A stretch of 64,000 nt of DNA from Rhodoferax aquaticus. Its GTDB lineage: Bacteria; Pseudomonadota; Gammaproteobacteria; Burkholderiales; Burkholderiaceae_C. Position 1 is the stretch's first letter; every line of letters starts with the position of its first letter. The position numbers and the translations under genes are program-made. Positions 21,495-31,606 of this stretch are shown here, in pieces. Below the pieces are notes generated by a model. The model was not told where the DNA came from. It saw nothing but the letters and a program-made list of their open reading frames with translations, and made no database searches. Location: positions 3,534,001-3,598,000 of the forward strand of contig NZ_CP036282.1 of NCBI RefSeq assembly GCF_006974105.1. Direction: 5' to 3'.

Positions 21495-21923
21495 ATGGGA
21501 ATGATTCAAGAATTCAAAGAGTTTGCAATCAAAGGCAATGTCGTTGACTTGGCAGTAGGCGTCATCATTGGCGGGGCTTTCGGAAAAATCGTCGACTCCG
21601 TTGTGGGCGACCTAATCATGCCACTGGTGGGCGCAGTGGTGGGAAAACTTGATTTTTCGAACTTGTTTTTTGTTTTAGGCAGCATTCCCACTGGAAATGC
21701 GGGCACGTTGGTTGAACTCAAAAAAGCGGGGGTACCCGTGTTTGCCTACGGTAGCTTCATTACGGTCGGTGTGAATTTCGCCATTTTGGCCTTTATCATC
21801 TTCTTGATGGTCAAGCAGATCAACCGACTTAAGAAAGAAGCGCCGCCTGCGCCCGTGGCTGAAAGCGTCACTCCAGAAGACATTGTGTTGCTTCGCGAGA
21901 TACGGGACAGCCTCAGAAGATGA
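21495..21923 (+). CDS. mscL: Large-conductance mechanosensitive channel MscL
   Basis: A pentameric channel opened by membrane tension under osmotic downshock. ATG 21495 gives 142 residues with the canonical N-terminus [20 protein letters not shown], first membrane helix ([17 protein letters not shown]), periplasmic loop, second helix ([14 protein letters not shown]) and a charged C-terminal helix. Divergent from petABC, convergent with pdxA. Confidence 0.96.
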   Translation: MGMIQEFKEFAIKGNVVDLAVGVIIGGAFGKIVDSVVGDLIMPLVGAVVGKLDFSNLFFVLGSIPTGNAGTLVELKKAGVPVFAYGSFITVGVNFAILAFIIFLMVKQINRLKKEAPPAPVAESVTPEDIVLLREIRDSLRR

Positions 21924-22007
21924 GCTTGTACTCCCGCAATGACTGAAAGCGGCCAATTGGACCAAGCTCTGCCAAGTGGCATGCATTGGCCAATGCTCAT
22001 GCCGTCG

Positions 22008-23063
22008 TCAAATCAGCATTGACTTCGCCATTGTTACTGCGGCACGCAAACTAGCTGGATCTGCTTGGCCTGTTCCTGCAATGTCAAACGCAGTGCCGTG
22101 ATCAGGGCTTGTGCGTACAAAAGGAAGGCCCAAAGTAACGTTCACCCCGTGCTCAACCCCAAGATACTTCACCGGTATCAAGCCTTGGTCGTGGTACATC
22201 GCAATGACCACATCCCAACGGCCCTCCTTACCTGCTTTGGCGCGAGCACGCATGAAAACGGTATCGGGTGCAAAGGGTCCCTCAACTTGGATGCCTAGCG
22301 CTTGCGCTGCTCGGATTGCGGGAAGCAAAACTTGCACTTCCTCTAAACCAAACAAGCCGCCTTCTCCGGCATGTGGATTGAGCCCCGCAACTGCAATACG
22401 CGGGGGGTGTCCCAAGACCTTGGACAGTGAATGATGGCTGATCTCAATGGTTTCCAAAACATTGCGGTAAGTAACTGCATCAATCGCATCGCGCAACGAC
22501 ACATGAATACTAACCAGAACGGTGCGCAACTCATCGTTGGCAAGCATCATCCGCACAGGCAACTCCTGAGTCGTTTTCCCTGTATGGGACGCGGCACACG
22601 CTTGCAGCAGTTCCGTGTGACCGGGGTATGCGCTGTAAGGTGCTCCAGCGGCTGAAATCGACTCTTTGTGCAGCGGCGCGGTCACTACCGCGCCCACTTG
22701 ATTGCGCAAAGCGGCTTCAGCCGCCCAAACGACGCAGCGCCCCGCAAACTCTCCCGCCACCGCACTAACCTGCCCTCTCACAATCGCCTCTAGCGGCTCT
22801 CCAATCTGTAGTACCGGTATGCAACCTGGCGGCACTGCCAGCGCATCTTGGGGATCAGATATGCGCGCAACAGGCAGTGGCAACTGCCCACGCGCGGACA
22901 CCAAGCCACTCGCCCATCGCATGGTTTGCACATCGCCAGCGACAAAACACCTATGAGACGGCGACATATTGCCCTGCTCATTGCGGAACAGTTTCGCAAT
23001 CAACTCAGGGCCTATGCCAGCAGCATCGCCCATAGTGATTGCTATTGGTTGAATCAGCATCAT
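22008..23063 (-). CDS. pdxA: 4-hydroxythreonine-4-phosphate dehydrogenase
   Basis: An NAD-dependent step of pyridoxal 5'-phosphate synthesis. 351 residues, slightly longer than the usual 330. Motifs are TMGDAAGIGPELI at the N-terminus, the metal-binding histidines around YPGHTELL, and GLNPHAGEGG and MYHDQGLIPVKYL. Its upstream neighbour is the Nif3-like gene, also minus strand, with a 42-base gap. Confidence 0.93.
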   Translation of the reverse strand: MMLIQPIAITMGDAAGIGPELIAKLFRNEQGNMSPSHRCFVAGDVQTMRWASGLVSARGQLPLPVARISDPQDALAVPPGCIPVLQIGEPLEAIVRGQVSAVAGEFAGRCVVWAAEAALRNQVGAVVTAPLHKESISAAGAPYSAYPGHTELLQACAASHTGKTTQELPVRMMLANDELRTVLVSIHVSLRDAIDAVTYRNVLETIEISHHSLSKVLGHPPRIAVAGLNPHAGEGGLFGLEEVQVLLPAIRAAQALGIQVEGPFAPDTVFMRARAKAGKEGRWDVVIAMYHDQGLIPVKYLGVEHGVNVTLGLPFVRTSPDHGTAFDIAGTGQADPASLRAAVTMAKSMLI

Positions 23064-23105
23064 TTACCTCAACAATTCTGGACCAGCGCCATCGACCTTG
23101 ACTAT

Positions 23106-23876
23106 TCAAGCAGGATTGTGCAAATCAATGAACAGGTGATCCAGTCCACTTGCGGTTGCAACTGTGCTGGCTACTGCTTGCGCACCATAGCGCTCACTTG
23201 CGTGGTGGCCACAAGCAATGAAGGTGACACCGGTCTCGCGAGCAATGTGTGCTTGCGGTTCGGAAATCTCGCCGGTGATGAAAGCGTCCGCCCCGGCCGC
23301 AATAGCGCTCTCAAAGTAGCTTTGCGCGCCGCCGGTACACCAGGCAATCTTGCGAATAGGTTGTTCACGACCAGGCACCAGCAACACCCCGCGCCCCAGT
23401 CTCTGCTCGACGTGGTCCGCCAGTAGCTGCGCGCTGGCAAACCCAGCCTCCTCGTGGTTATTTGCTGCCAGCTCGCCCACCCAACCCAGTTGTTGCTCAC
23501 CGAAACAGGCAGCACCTGACAGCCCTAGCAACTTGCCCAATTGCGCGTTGTTGCCCAACTCGGGATGGGCATCCAAAGGTAGGTGATACGCAAATAGATT
23601 GATGTCGTGGGCCAGAAGCAAGGCAAGTCTTTGCTTCATCCACCCGGCCACGCGTCCATCTTGACCGCGCCAGAATAGACCGTGGTGAACAAAAATGGCA
23701 TCCGCATTCGCAGCGATTGCGGCTTCAATCAACGCTAGGCTCGCTGTAACGCCTGACACGATCTTCTGCACATGCAGTTTCCCCTCAACTTGCAGACCGT
23801 TCGGCCCATAGTCCTTAAAGCGTTGAGGCTCCAAGAGAAAGTCGAATTGTGACAAAAGGTCTTGTCTAGTAATCAT
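23106..23876 (-). CDS. Nif3-like dinuclear metal centre protein
   Basis: 256 residues, starting at ATG 23876 (ITRQDLLSQFDFLLEPQRF). Nif3/YbgI family: DYGPNGLQVEG, AIFVHHGLFW (metal histidines) and IACGHHASERYG near the C-terminus. Forms hexameric rings with a two-metal site; the physiological substrate is unsettled (GTP cyclohydrolase I-type annotation is common but unproven). Follows the cysteine-rich gene by seven bases. Confidence 0.9.
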   Translation of the reverse strand: MITRQDLLSQFDFLLEPQRFKDYGPNGLQVEGKLHVQKIVSGVTASLALIEAAIAANADAIFVHHGLFWRGQDGRVAGWMKQRLALLLAHDINLFAYHLPLDAHPELGNNAQLGKLLGLSGAACFGEQQLGWVGELAANNHEEAGFASAQLLADHVEQRLGRGVLLVPGREQPIRKIAWCTGGAQSYFESAIAAGADAFITGEISEPQAHIARETGVTFIACGHHASERYGAQAVASTVATASGLDHLFIDLHNPA

Positions 23877-23883
23877 CGTTCGC

Positions 23884-24255
23884 TTAGTTTGCAGATAGTT
23901 CATCCGATGATGCCATGGCATTCAGATCACTGTCGCACCCCTCACCGACTGCAATCCAGCGCAAGGCTAGTCTGCGTAGGGCCTTTGCCACCAATGGTGT
24001 GAATGTGGAAAGACGCCCAGGCATGCGCTCACGCACTACTTGCTCAGGCGCATACACAGCGCCACACAGGTAACGAACATCAGGCGCGCTCCAGATCAAA
24101 GCGTGGCATGCGCCCGTGCGTTTAAGCGAAATCAGCATACCCACAGGACAAGGTTCAGCAAGGCAACAGACTCCACAGCCATTGCATGTTGAGCCCACAG
24201 GGGGCTTTGGAGGGGCCTGTGATTGAATGTGAATGATGCGTTGTGGCAATTTCAT
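23884..24255 (-). CDS. Small cysteine-cluster protein (possible Fe-S or zinc binder)
   Basis: 123 residues. The N-terminal cluster CNGCGVCCLAEPCPVG (about residues 23-38) looks like a ferredoxin or YkgJ-type metal site; two later cysteines (CHALIW and YLCGAVY) could complete it. The rest is basic and helical. No signal peptide. It is tightly linked to the Nif3-like gene downstream, suggesting a shared metal-related role, which is inference only. Function unknown. Confidence 0.7.
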   Translation of the reverse strand: MKLPQRIIHIQSQAPPKPPVGSTCNGCGVCCLAEPCPVGMLISLKRTGACHALIWSAPDVRYLCGAVYAPEQVVRERMPGRLSTFTPLVAKALRRLALRWIAVGEGCDSDLNAMASSDELSAN

Positions 24256-24349
24256 AGTCAGAGTTGCTTAGTGATTCAGACTTGGGTGCGCCCTACAATT
24301 TAGCCATTGCCGCAATGTACCTTGCATGCGCCCCTCACTGGAACTGCTC

Positions 24350-25489
24350 ATGAAACGCCTTTGGCTCATTTTTTCTCAAACCTCCACCGTTCTGCTGGCG
24401 GCCTACTTTGTCCTGGCAACTCTGAAACCGCAATGGTTGAACCATAGCCCTTGGTCTTACGGGTCGGTGCCTGTTGTGCAGTCGCAAGCACCCGAGCCAG
24501 GCGAGATACCAAGCGGTAGCTTTCGCTTGGCAGCGCAAAAAGCCTCTGCAGCGGTGGTGAGCATTAACACTAGCAAAGCGGCGCGTAAAAATCCGAATGC
24601 GGAAGACCCTTGGTTCAAGTTCTTTTATGGTGACCAGGGGAATGAAGCGCAAACCGGGCTTGGCAGCGGGGTGATCGTGAGCCCGAACGGCTACATTTTG
24701 ACCAACAACCATGTGATCGAAGGCGCAGACGAAATCGAAGTGTTTTTGAACGACGGTCGCCATACAGCTGCCAAAGTGATTGGTACAGATCCAGACAGTG
24801 ACTTAGCCGTTCTCAAAATTACATTGGACAAACTGCCTGTCGTTGTGCTCGGTAACTCCGATTCCCTGCAAGTGGGTGACCAGGTGTTAGCTATAGGCAA
24901 TCCATTTGGCGTGGGCCAAACTGTAACCAGCGGCATCGTCAGTGCGTTGGGCCGGAACCAGCTAGGTATCAATACGTTTGAAAACTTTATTCAAACGGAT
25001 GCTGCCATTAACCCCGGCAACTCTGGAGGTGCATTGGTCGACACCAACGGAAACTTACTAGGCATTAACACTGCAATTTACTCGCGGTCCGGGGGTAGCA
25101 TGGGCATAGGCTTCGCCATACCAGTCACCACTGCAAAGCAGGTCTTGGAGGGCATCGTAAAAGACGGCCAAGTCACACGCGGATGGATTGGCGTGGAGCC
25201 CAATGATTTGTCGCCTGAGTTGGCCGAGACATTTGACATCAAACGCCAAGATGGCGTCATCATCACCGGCGTGCTTCAAAACGGACCAGCTGCAAAGGCT
25301 GGCATCCGTCCAGGAGATGTAATCATCGGCATTATCGGCAACCCCGTATCAGACGTAACGCACTTGCTGTCCCAAGTCGCGGCGCTCAAGCCAGGAGTTT
25401 CTTCAAAGTTCACCATTGAGCGAAAGAACAGCACCCTGGAGATAGATGTAACCCCAGGCGTTCGCCCCAAGCCAAAGGAAACGCGGTAA
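24350..25489 (+). CDS. Membrane-anchored trypsin-like serine protease, DegS/HhoB type
   Basis: 379 residues from ATG 24350. An N-terminal membrane helix (about 5-27) acts as anchor. The S1C protease domain has the full triad: His in NNHVIEGADE, Asp in DPDSDLAVLKI and Ser in NPGNSGGALVD. A single PDZ domain follows (about 285-370, RGWIGVEPNDL). One PDZ plus an anchor points to a DegS/AlgW-like regulatory protease rather than DegP. Found between Nif3 and tatC in relatives. Confidence 0.9.
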   Translation: MKRLWLIFSQTSTVLLAAYFVLATLKPQWLNHSPWSYGSVPVVQSQAPEPGEIPSGSFRLAAQKASAAVVSINTSKAARKNPNAEDPWFKFFYGDQGNEAQTGLGSGVIVSPNGYILTNNHVIEGADEIEVFLNDGRHTAAKVIGTDPDSDLAVLKITLDKLPVVVLGNSDSLQVGDQVLAIGNPFGVGQTVTSGIVSALGRNQLGINTFENFIQTDAAINPGNSGGALVDTNGNLLGINTAIYSRSGGSMGIGFAIPVTTAKQVLEGIVKDGQVTRGWIGVEPNDLSPELAETFDIKRQDGVIITGVLQNGPAAKAGIRPGDVIIGIIGNPVSDVTHLLSQVAALKPGVSSKFTIERKNSTLEIDVTPGVRPKPKETR

Positions 25490-25660
25490 ACGCTTAAGCG
25501 CCGGGCATCTGCGGGTCGCTAGCTGAAACCGACCTGCTCGCCCGAAAGCACCGCTAGACAGGAATCGACACAAGCGCTCTCGCCTTTCACCCAAAAGAAC
25601 GCGTTTTAGAAGCTACTGCTACGACAGCCTTGTAAGGCACAACGGCACGTGGTTGAAAAA

Positions 25661-26452
25661 CTAGGCGGGATTAACGGGAGCATCCTCTTCGGGGGCCTGT
25701 GTGTGCTTGATAAAGACAATAGCAGCCCATATTCCGACTTCATACAAAGCGACCATTGGGATCAGCAACGCGATCATCGAGACGGGATCGGGTGGAGTCA
25801 CTAGGGCAGAAATCGCCGCAGCGCCCACAATGAAGTAAGTCCGAAAATCGCGCAACTGCGACACGGTAACAATGCCCATACGAGCCAAGATCACCACCAC
25901 GATGGGCACTTCAAAGGCAACCCCAAACGCAATAAACATCGTGATCACAAAGTCTAGGTAAGCCTCAATATCTGGACTCACAGCCACTGAGATGGGTGCC
26001 ATTTTTTGAATGGCGGGGAATGCTTGTCCAAATACAAAAAAGTAGCAGAACGCAGCACCTGTGTAGAAAAGCAAGGTACTGGCCATCACCAAAGGAAACA
26101 CGAGTCTCTTTTCATGCTTGTACAAGCCAGGTGCTACGAAAGCCCACACTTGGTAAAGAATCCAAGGCAAAGACAATCCAACCGCCGCCAATACGGTGAC
26201 CTTAATAGGAACCAAAAACGGTGATACGACGCCCACCGCGATCATGTGCGAACCTTCAGGCAAAGAAGACACCAAAGGCTTCGCGAGCAAGTCGTACAAA
26301 TGTGACGGCCCTGGGTAAAGGAACAGTCCAATAAGCACCACCGCTACGCCATACAGCGCGTACAACAAACGGTCTCTGAGTTCAAAGAGATGCTGAACAA
26401 ACGGCTGCTCGGTGCCTGCCAATTCGTCGTTTTCTGGATTTGGAGTAGTCAT
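25661..26452 (-). CDS. tatC: Twin-arginine translocase subunit TatC
   Basis: The receptor for twin-arginine signal peptides in the inner membrane. ATG 26452 gives 263 residues; it overlaps the tatB stop by four bases. Six membrane helices are expected. The motif [15 protein letters not shown] at the N-terminus and [16 protein letters not shown] are typical. Last gene of tatABC and of the long his-HIT-tat unit. Confidence 0.96.
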   Translation of the reverse strand: MTTPNPENDELAGTEQPFVQHLFELRDRLLYALYGVAVVLIGLFLYPGPSHLYDLLAKPLVSSLPEGSHMIAVGVVSPFLVPIKVTVLAAVGLSLPWILYQVWAFVAPGLYKHEKRLVFPLVMASTLLFYTGAAFCYFFVFGQAFPAIQKMAPISVAVSPDIEAYLDFVITMFIAFGVAFEVPIVVVILARMGIVTVSQLRDFRTYFIVGAAAISALVTPPDPVSMIALLIPMVALYEVGIWAAIVFIKHTQAPEEDAPVNPA

Positions 26453-26910
26453 TGGCTTGCTTTGCGGGGCCTGTAGCGCGCAACCCGCGCCGCGCCAGAG
26501 AGAGCCTTGGTTCGCACGCCATTGCGTGCTTTGTACCAATGAGGCACTGCACCCTGCTTCAGGCGCCAGTTTTTGTTGGGGTGTTTGTACTCTGGCACCG
26601 AGTCGACCGTGTTTCCACCCTCGAGCGCAGCGGTGGTTGCTTCTGACCAGCTCTTTTCGAAGTCCGCGGCATTGGTCTGAATGGTGTTTTCTACGTCCCG
26701 AGCCGCATTTTCAACAGTCTCACGCATTTTTTTCAACTCATCCAAATCCATGGATTTGTTGACTTCGGCTTTCACGTCCGCAACGTAGCGACGCGCACGT
26801 CCCAGCAGCGTGCCAACTGTCTTGGCAACTGCAGGCAACTTGTCTGGCCCAATGACAATCAGCGCAATGCCGCCGATGATGGCGAGTTTGGTAACACCAA
26901 TATCAATCAA
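26449..26910 (-). CDS. tatB: Twin-arginine translocase subunit TatB
   Basis: 153 residues: one N-terminal membrane helix beginning [26 protein letters not shown], here quoted only in part as [14 protein letters not shown] and VIGPDKLP, then an amphipathic helix and a long charged tail. The acidic residue in the membrane part (Asp-3 region) fits TatB rather than TatA. Partners TatC in substrate recognition. Confidence 0.94.
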   Translation of the reverse strand: MIDIGVTKLAIIGGIALIVIGPDKLPAVAKTVGTLLGRARRYVADVKAEVNKSMDLDELKKMRETVENAARDVENTIQTNAADFEKSWSEATTAALEGGNTVDSVPEYKHPNKNWRLKQGAVPHWYKARNGVRTKALSGAARVARYRPRKASQ

Positions 26911-26969
26911 TTACAGCGTCCTTAACCTAGCAACCAGTGCCAAGCAAACCCAAGATACATCCAAGTTTC

Positions 26970-27206
26970 TTAGACTTTGGACTTGGCTTCCACATCAATG
27001 GTGTCTTTGGCGGCAACCTTGTTGCTGACCAGTTCGGTCGGGGCTGCCGCAGTTTCTGCGGGCTTTTCGGTACCGTCTTTCATGCCGTCTTTAAAGCCTT
27101 TGACGGCTCCGCCCAAGTCTGAGCCGATATTACGCAGCTTCTTGGTTCCGAAGATCACCACGATGATGACCAAGAAAATCAGCAAATGTGTTGTCGAAAA
27201 TCCCAT
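26970..27206 (-). CDS. tatA: Twin-arginine translocase subunit TatA
   Basis: 78 residues: a short N-terminal membrane helix ([20 protein letters not shown]) followed by the [20 protein letters not shown] amphipathic helix, the TatA signature. Forms the oligomeric pore. First of tatABC. Confidence 0.95.
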   Translation of the reverse strand: MGFSTTHLLIFLVIIVVIFGTKKLRNIGSDLGGAVKGFKDGMKDGTEKPAETAAAPTELVSNKVAAKDTIDVEAKSKV

Positions 27207-27299
27207 GTCTTTCTCCTAAGCAATAACGTTGATTTTAGTCCGCGCAGGACTGCTGACCCAAAGGCTCGTAAAAATTGACCCGCGCTATTCCAAGGTGAA

Positions 27300-27674
27300 C
27301 TAGCCCTTGAGCCAAGGGCGAGGGCCGCCCATCACATGAAAGTGCAGGTGGTGAATTTCTTGGCCGCCCTCATCGCCCGCATTGGCCAGCAAGCGGAAAC
27401 CGCCTTCTGGATAGGGATTGCAGCCCTCTTGGGCCGCGAGCATAGGCACCAAGGCCATCATGCGGCCTAGCAAAGGGCCGTGCTCCGCGCCCACTTGCGC
27501 CATGGATGGAATATGCATTTTGGGGATGAGCAAAAAGTGCACGGGCGCCCAAGGGTGAATGTCATGGAAGGCGTAGCACTCGTCATCTTCGTACACAGGG
27601 CGGGAAGGAATTTTCTTGGCCACGATCTTGCAGAACAAGCAGTCAGGGTCGTGGTCTTTCACTAAATGGCTCAT
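27300..27674 (-). CDS. Histidine triad (HIT) nucleotide-binding protein
   Basis: 124 residues from ATG 27674. A HINT-type hydrolase with CLFCKIV at the N-terminus and the histidine triad HHLHFHVMGG near the C-terminus. Likely a purine nucleoside phosphoramidase. Sits between hisE and tatA as in many Burkholderiales. Confidence 0.92.
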   Translation of the reverse strand: MSHLVKDHDPDCLFCKIVAKKIPSRPVYEDDECYAFHDIHPWAPVHFLLIPKMHIPSMAQVGAEHGPLLGRMMALVPMLAAQEGCNPYPEGGFRLLANAGDEGGQEIHHLHFHVMGGPRPWLKG

Positions 27675-27699
27675 AAGTCTGCGTACTTTTTGTGAGATA

Positions 27700-28080
27700 T
27701 CAAGAATTGTTGGCTTCACGCGCTATGGCTTTGCGCAATGCTTTTTCTTCAATGCCACTGGTACCTGCGCGACGCTCCAACTCTGCCACCACATCAGCGG
27801 GAGTCAGGTCGTAGTGGGCCAATGCAATCATGCAGTGAAACCACAAATCCGCCACTTCGTAGACGATTTTTGTCTTATCGCCGCCATGGTCTGCGTCTTT
27901 GGCAGCCATCACGACTTCAGTGGCTTCTTCGCCGATTTTTTTCAAAAAGCCGTCAGGACCTTTGTGCAGCAATCGGGCTACATAGCTCGCATCAGGGTCC
28001 CCGCCATTGGAGGCCTTGCGACTTTCAATGACAGCGGCCAAGCGCGCCAAAGAATCGTTGGAGTTCACAGCGGTAGTCAT
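27700..28080 (-). CDS. hisE: Phosphoribosyl-ATP diphosphatase
   Basis: The second step of histidine synthesis. 126 residues, all-helical MazG-like fold. Signature [15 protein letters not shown] with the metal-binding acidic residues, then [15 protein letters not shown] separate hisE beside hisI is the norm in betaproteobacteria (fused in enterics). Three-base gap to hisI. Confidence 0.95.
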   Translation of the reverse strand: MTTAVNSNDSLARLAAVIESRKASNGGDPDASYVARLLHKGPDGFLKKIGEEATEVVMAAKDADHGGDKTKIVYEVADLWFHCMIALAHYDLTPADVVAELERRAGTSGIEEKALRKAIAREANNS

Positions 28081-28083
28081 GGT

Positions 28084-28473
28084 TTATTTGTAAATGGATT
28101 CGGGGTCCTTGAGCACGGGTTCGGTGGCGGTCCACACACCGTCCTTCAAGACGCTGTAAAAGCAGCTGTGCCTTCCGGTGTGACATGCTATACCCGGCGT
28201 GTGACCCTGCTGCGTCACCTTCAAAAGCACCACATCGTTGTCGCAGTCTAGACGCAGCTCATGCACGGTTTGCACATGGCCAGACTCTTCGCCTTTGAAC
28301 CATAGCTTGTTGCGCGAGCGGCTAAAGTAAACAGCACGCCCTAGCTCTGCGGTCTTTTGCAAGGCTTCGCGGTTCATCCAAGCAAACATGAGCACGTCGT
28401 TGCTGCCTTGTTCCTGTGCGATCACAGGCACCAAGCCTTGGGCGTCCCATTTGATGTTGTCTAGCCAGTTCAT
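28084..28473 (-). CDS. hisI: Phosphoribosyl-AMP cyclohydrolase
   Basis: The third step of histidine synthesis. 129 residues. Signature [18 protein letters not shown]-like segment [16 protein letters not shown], and the zinc cysteines in LDCDNDVVL and [11 protein letters not shown] 104-base gap separates it from hisF upstream. Confidence 0.96.
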   Translation of the reverse strand: MNWLDNIKWDAQGLVPVIAQEQGSNDVLMFAWMNREALQKTAELGRAVYFSRSRNKLWFKGEESGHVQTVHELRLDCDNDVVLLKVTQQGHTPGIACHTGRHSCFYSVLKDGVWTATEPVLKDPESIYK

Positions 28474-28508
28474 TGTCTGCAGGGTCCGTAATGTAAAGAG
28501 GCAGGCAT

Positions 28509-28533
28509 TGCTACATATTCAATAGCTACCCAC
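28509..28533. repeat. Possible decayed copy of the hairpin repeat, hisF-hisI gap
   Basis: GCTACATATTCAATAGCTAC here resembles the left end of the repeat at 46454 (GCTACCAAATAAATAGCTGC). The hairpin's right half is not recognisable, so this is tentative. Confidence 0.25.
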
Positions 28534-28577
28534 GATTACCAGATGCGCGCCGGCGGCACATTTTGCCAAAAATTTAC

Positions 28578-29375
28578 TTAAAGCCGCACCGGTATACCGC
28601 GCTCGGCCATACGGGCTTTAGCTTGGCCCACGGTGTATTCACCGTAGTGGAAAATGCTAGCCGCGAGCACGGCATCTGCCCCGCCCTGCTGCACGCCATC
28701 TGCCAAGTGATCCAGATTGCCAACGCCGCCAGATGCAATCACCGGCACCGACACAGCATCGGCCACCGCGCGGGTCAAGGCCAAGTCAAAACCGGACTTG
28801 GTGCCGTCACGGTCCATGCTGGTCAGCAATATCTCACCGGCACCCCGGCGGGCCATCTCGGTCGCCCAAGCCACCGCATCCAAGCCGGTGTTCTTGCGAC
28901 CCCCATGGCTGTACACATCCCATCCGGGACCAATCGCCAAACCGTTTACCAGCCGCGCAGCCTCCTGCTCTGAGCGGCGCTTGGCATCAATCGCCACCAC
29001 GATGCACTGAGCCCCGTATTTGGCAGACGCATCCTCAATGATTTGCGGGTTGGCCAAAGCCGCCGAGTTGAAACTTGTTTTGTCAGCCCCTGCATTCAGC
29101 AAGCGACGCACATCTTCTACGGTGCGCACACCGCCACCCACCGTGAGTGGAATAAACACTTGCGACGCCACGGCTTCGATGATGTGCAGGATCAAATCAC
29201 GCCCATCGCTGGTGGCGGTGATGTCCAAAAAGGTCAGCTCATCTGCGCCTTGGTCGTTATAGCGGGCGGCAATTTCGACGGGGTCGCCCGCATCGCGCAA
29301 CTCCACAAAGTTAACGCCTTTAACTACACGGCCACCCGTTACGTCCAGGCAAGGGATGATGCGTTTAGCCAGCAC
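28578..29375 (-). CDS. hisF: Imidazole glycerol phosphate synthase, cyclase subunit
   Basis: 265 residues, TIM barrel with the two catalytic aspartates ([17 protein letters not shown] and [12 protein letters not shown]). Converts PRFAR, using ammonia from HisH, into IGP and AICAR. Downstream of hisA. Confidence 0.96.
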   Translation of the reverse strand: MLAKRIIPCLDVTGGRVVKGVNFVELRDAGDPVEIAARYNDQGADELTFLDITATSDGRDLILHIIEAVASQVFIPLTVGGGVRTVEDVRRLLNAGADKTSFNSAALANPQIIEDASAKYGAQCIVVAIDAKRRSEQEAARLVNGLAIGPGWDVYSHGGRKNTGLDAVAWATEMARRGAGEILLTSMDRDGTKSGFDLALTRAVADAVSVPVIASGGVGNLDHLADGVQQGGADAVLAASIFHYGEYTVGQAKARMAERGIPVRL

Positions 29376-29461
29376 AGCGAATCTCCGTGTTCAGAATAAG
29401 TTGGTCAGTTTGCAAGAGAAGGCAAAGTCCCAAGTACGCAGCATGCTGCGCCTCGGCGCCA

Positions 29462-30202
29462 TCAACCATTCAGCTCGTCTGCGCGCTCTTGGGCTGCCGC
29501 AAAGTCCAAATCGCCGCTGTAAATGGCGCGGCCACAGATGACACCTTCTACGCCCTCGTCTTCGACGGCGCACAGGGCTTCGATGTCTGCCATGTTGGAC
29601 AAACCGCCAGACGCGATCACAGGAATGGTGAGCGCTTGGGCCAGCTTGACGGTGGCATCGATGTTGATGCCAGAGAGCATGCCGTCACGGCCGATGTCGG
29701 TATAGATGATGGCTTCAGCGCCAAAGTCCTCAAACTTCTTACCCAGATCAATCACGTCATGGCGGGTAAGTTTGCTCCAGCCATCGGTGGCTACTTTGCC
29801 ATCGCGGGCGTCCAAGCCGACAATGATGTGGCCGCCGAATGCAGTGCAGGCATCTTGCAAAAAGCCGGGGTTTTTCACCGCAGCGGTGCCGATGATGACG
29901 TAGCGCAAACCTGCGTCCAAATAGCGTTCAATGGTGTCTAGGTCGCGAATACCACCGCCCAGCTGCACATCGATCTCGCCGCCCACTTCTTTAAGAATTT
30001 TGCGAATAGCTACCTCATTTTTGGGGTGGCCGGCAAACGCGCCGTTCAAATCCACCAGATGCAGACGCCGAGCACCTTGGTCCACCCATCGTCGGGCCAT
30101 GACCGCGGGGTCTTCGCCAAAAGTAGTGGATTGGTCCATGTCGCCTTGTTTGAGGCGAACGCACTGGCCGTCTTTAAGATCAATAGCAGGAATGAGAAGC
30201 AT
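29462..30202 (-). CDS. hisA: Phosphoribosylformimino-AICAR-P isomerase
   Basis: 246 residues, a TIM barrel related to His[17 protein letters not shown] at the N-terminus contains the catalytic Asp; the second Asp is in [12 protein letters not shown]. Fourth step of histidine synthesis. Confidence 0.96.
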   Translation of the reverse strand: MLLIPAIDLKDGQCVRLKQGDMDQSTTFGEDPAVMARRWVDQGARRLHLVDLNGAFAGHPKNEVAIRKILKEVGGEIDVQLGGGIRDLDTIERYLDAGLRYVIIGTAAVKNPGFLQDACTAFGGHIIVGLDARDGKVATDGWSKLTRHDVIDLGKKFEDFGAEAIIYTDIGRDGMLSGINIDATVKLAQALTIPVIASGGLSNMADIEALCAVEDEGVEGVICGRAIYSGDLDFAAAQERADELNG

Positions 30203-30264
30203 GGTGGTGGAGTTAACTCGGTAGATTAGGCTTGGAAAGGCTTAGACCGAGCGGTTAGGAGAAA

Positions 30265-30921
30265 TCAAGGGTTCCAGTGAAGGAAGTTTCGGTAGAGGGA
30301 CAAACCGTGATCGGCACTTTTTTCTGGGTGAAATTGTGTTGCGAAAATATTATCGCGCGCAACCGCAGAAGAAAAGCGCTGGCCATAGTCCGTCTCGCCC
30401 ACACTGTGGCGCGTATCAGACGGTCTGGCGTAATAACTATGCACAAAGTAAAAGTAGCTCCCGTCGGGCACATCGCCCCATACTGGGTGGCTCGCAGCGC
30501 CGTGGTCATTGCGGTACACGCGGTTCCAGCCCATTTGAGGAACCTTGTAGCGGCTGCCGTCGGGCTGAATTTGTCCAGCCAAATCAAACTTAACCACACG
30601 TCCAGGAATCAAGCCTAGCGACGGTGTGTCGGCTTCTTCGCTGTGGTCCATCAGCATTTGCATGCCCACGCACACACCCATCAAAGGCTTGTTGGCCGCA
30701 GCGTGCATGACGGCATCAAACATGCCGGACTCGTGCAGCTCGCGCATGCAGTCGCGCATCGCACCCTGCCCTGGCAAAACCACACGCTCGGCATCCAACA
30801 CCTCTTGGGCGGTGCGTGCCCACACCACTTCAACGCCTGCGTCGGCAGCTACGTGCTGGACCGCTTGCGTGACTGAACGCAAATTGCCCATGCCGTAATC
30901 GACTACTGCTACTTTTTTCAT
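30265..30921 (-). CDS. hisH: Imidazole glycerol phosphate synthase, glutaminase subunit
   Basis: 218 residues, class I glutamine amidotransferase. The nucleophile is in GVCVGMQML, and the His-Glu pair in TQFHPEKS. Supplies ammonia to His[14 protein letters not shown] at the N-terminus is typical. A hairpin repeat lies between it and hisB. Confidence 0.96.
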   Translation of the reverse strand: MKKVAVVDYGMGNLRSVTQAVQHVAADAGVEVVWARTAQEVLDAERVVLPGQGAMRDCMRELHESGMFDAVMHAAANKPLMGVCVGMQMLMDHSEEADTPSLGLIPGRVVKFDLAGQIQPDGSRYKVPQMGWNRVYRNDHGAASHPVWGDVPDGSYFYFVHSYYARPSDTRHSVGETDYGQRFSSAVARDNIFATQFHPEKSADHGLSLYRNFLHWNP

Positions 30922-30925
30922 GCTC

Positions 30926-30981
30926 TGTATTTGATAGCTGCTTACGCATATTCTATGCGCGCAAACAGCCTTTTTCCTACA
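30926..30981. repeat. Hairpin repeat copy, hisB-hisH gap
   Basis: Contains TTTGATAGCTGCTTACGC, an ATATT loop, then GCGCAAACAGC followed by TTTTTCCTA. The arms GCTGCTTACGC and GCGCAAACAGC can pair over about 11 bases. It fills most of the 55-base gap inside the his operon, and other copies lie at 39420, 44901, 46454 and 58934. Confidence 0.8.
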
Positions 30982-31606
30982 AACTTCCTTTGGTGGAAGG
31001 GATAGTACCTAGCGCACGCGGGTCTAACTCGACGGCCGCACGCAAAGCGCGGGCAAATGCTTTGAACACCGTCTCCGCTTGGTGGTGCGCGTTGCTGCCT
31101 TTGATATTGTCAATGTGCAGCGTCACCAAGGCGTGGTTGACAAAGCCTTGGAAAAACTCATGGGTGAGTTGGGTGTCAAAGCCGCCCACCATGCCACTGG
31201 TAAATGGCACATTCATCTCTAGCCCCGGGCGACCCGAAAAATCAATCACCACGCGGGACAAGGCTTCGTCCAAGGGGACGTAGGCGTGGCCGTAGCGGCG
31301 GATGCCTTTTTTGTCGCCCAGCGCTTTGGCAAACGCTTGGCCCAAGGTGATGCCCACATCTTCTACGGTGTGGTGACCATCGATATGCAAATCACCTTCG
31401 GCTTCGATGTCGAGATCAATCAAGCCGTGGCGGGCAATTTGGTCCAGCATGTGGTCAAAAAAGCCAATGCCGGTGGACAGGCGCGCTTTGCCGGTGCCGT
31501 CCAGATCAATCTTCACGGTGATGCGGGTTTCCGCCGTGTTGCGGCTCACCTCCGCAGTGCGTGGAACGGCAATCACAGGAACTTCAGTCAAAGGGTAGTG
31601 GGTCAT
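30977..31606 (-). CDS. hisB: Imidazoleglycerol-phosphate dehydratase
   Basis: 209 residues, monofunctional form (no phosphatase domain). Metal-binding histidine motifs [25 protein letters not shown], the C-terminal H-H pair [15 protein letters not shown]. Overlaps the hisC stop by four bases. Confidence 0.96.
   Translation of the reverse strand: MTHYPLTEVPVIAVPRTAEVSRNTAETRITVKIDLDGTGKARLSTGIGFFDHMLDQIARHGLIDLDIEAEGDLHIDGHHTVEDVGITLGQAFAKALGDKKGIRRYGHAYVPLDEALSRVVIDFSGRPGLEMNVPFTSGMVGGFDTQLTHEFFQGFVNHALVTLHIDNIKGSNAHHQAETVFKAFARALRAAVELDPRALGTIPSTKGSL

Noticed and set aside
21924..22007. CATTGGCCAATG palindrome between mscL and pdxA as a bidirectional terminator
   Set aside because: No T run follows on either strand and the stem is short.
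25490..25660. Possible small gene or attachment site between the DegS-like gene and tatC
   Set aside because: No open frame with a ribosome site, direct repeat or hairpin of note.
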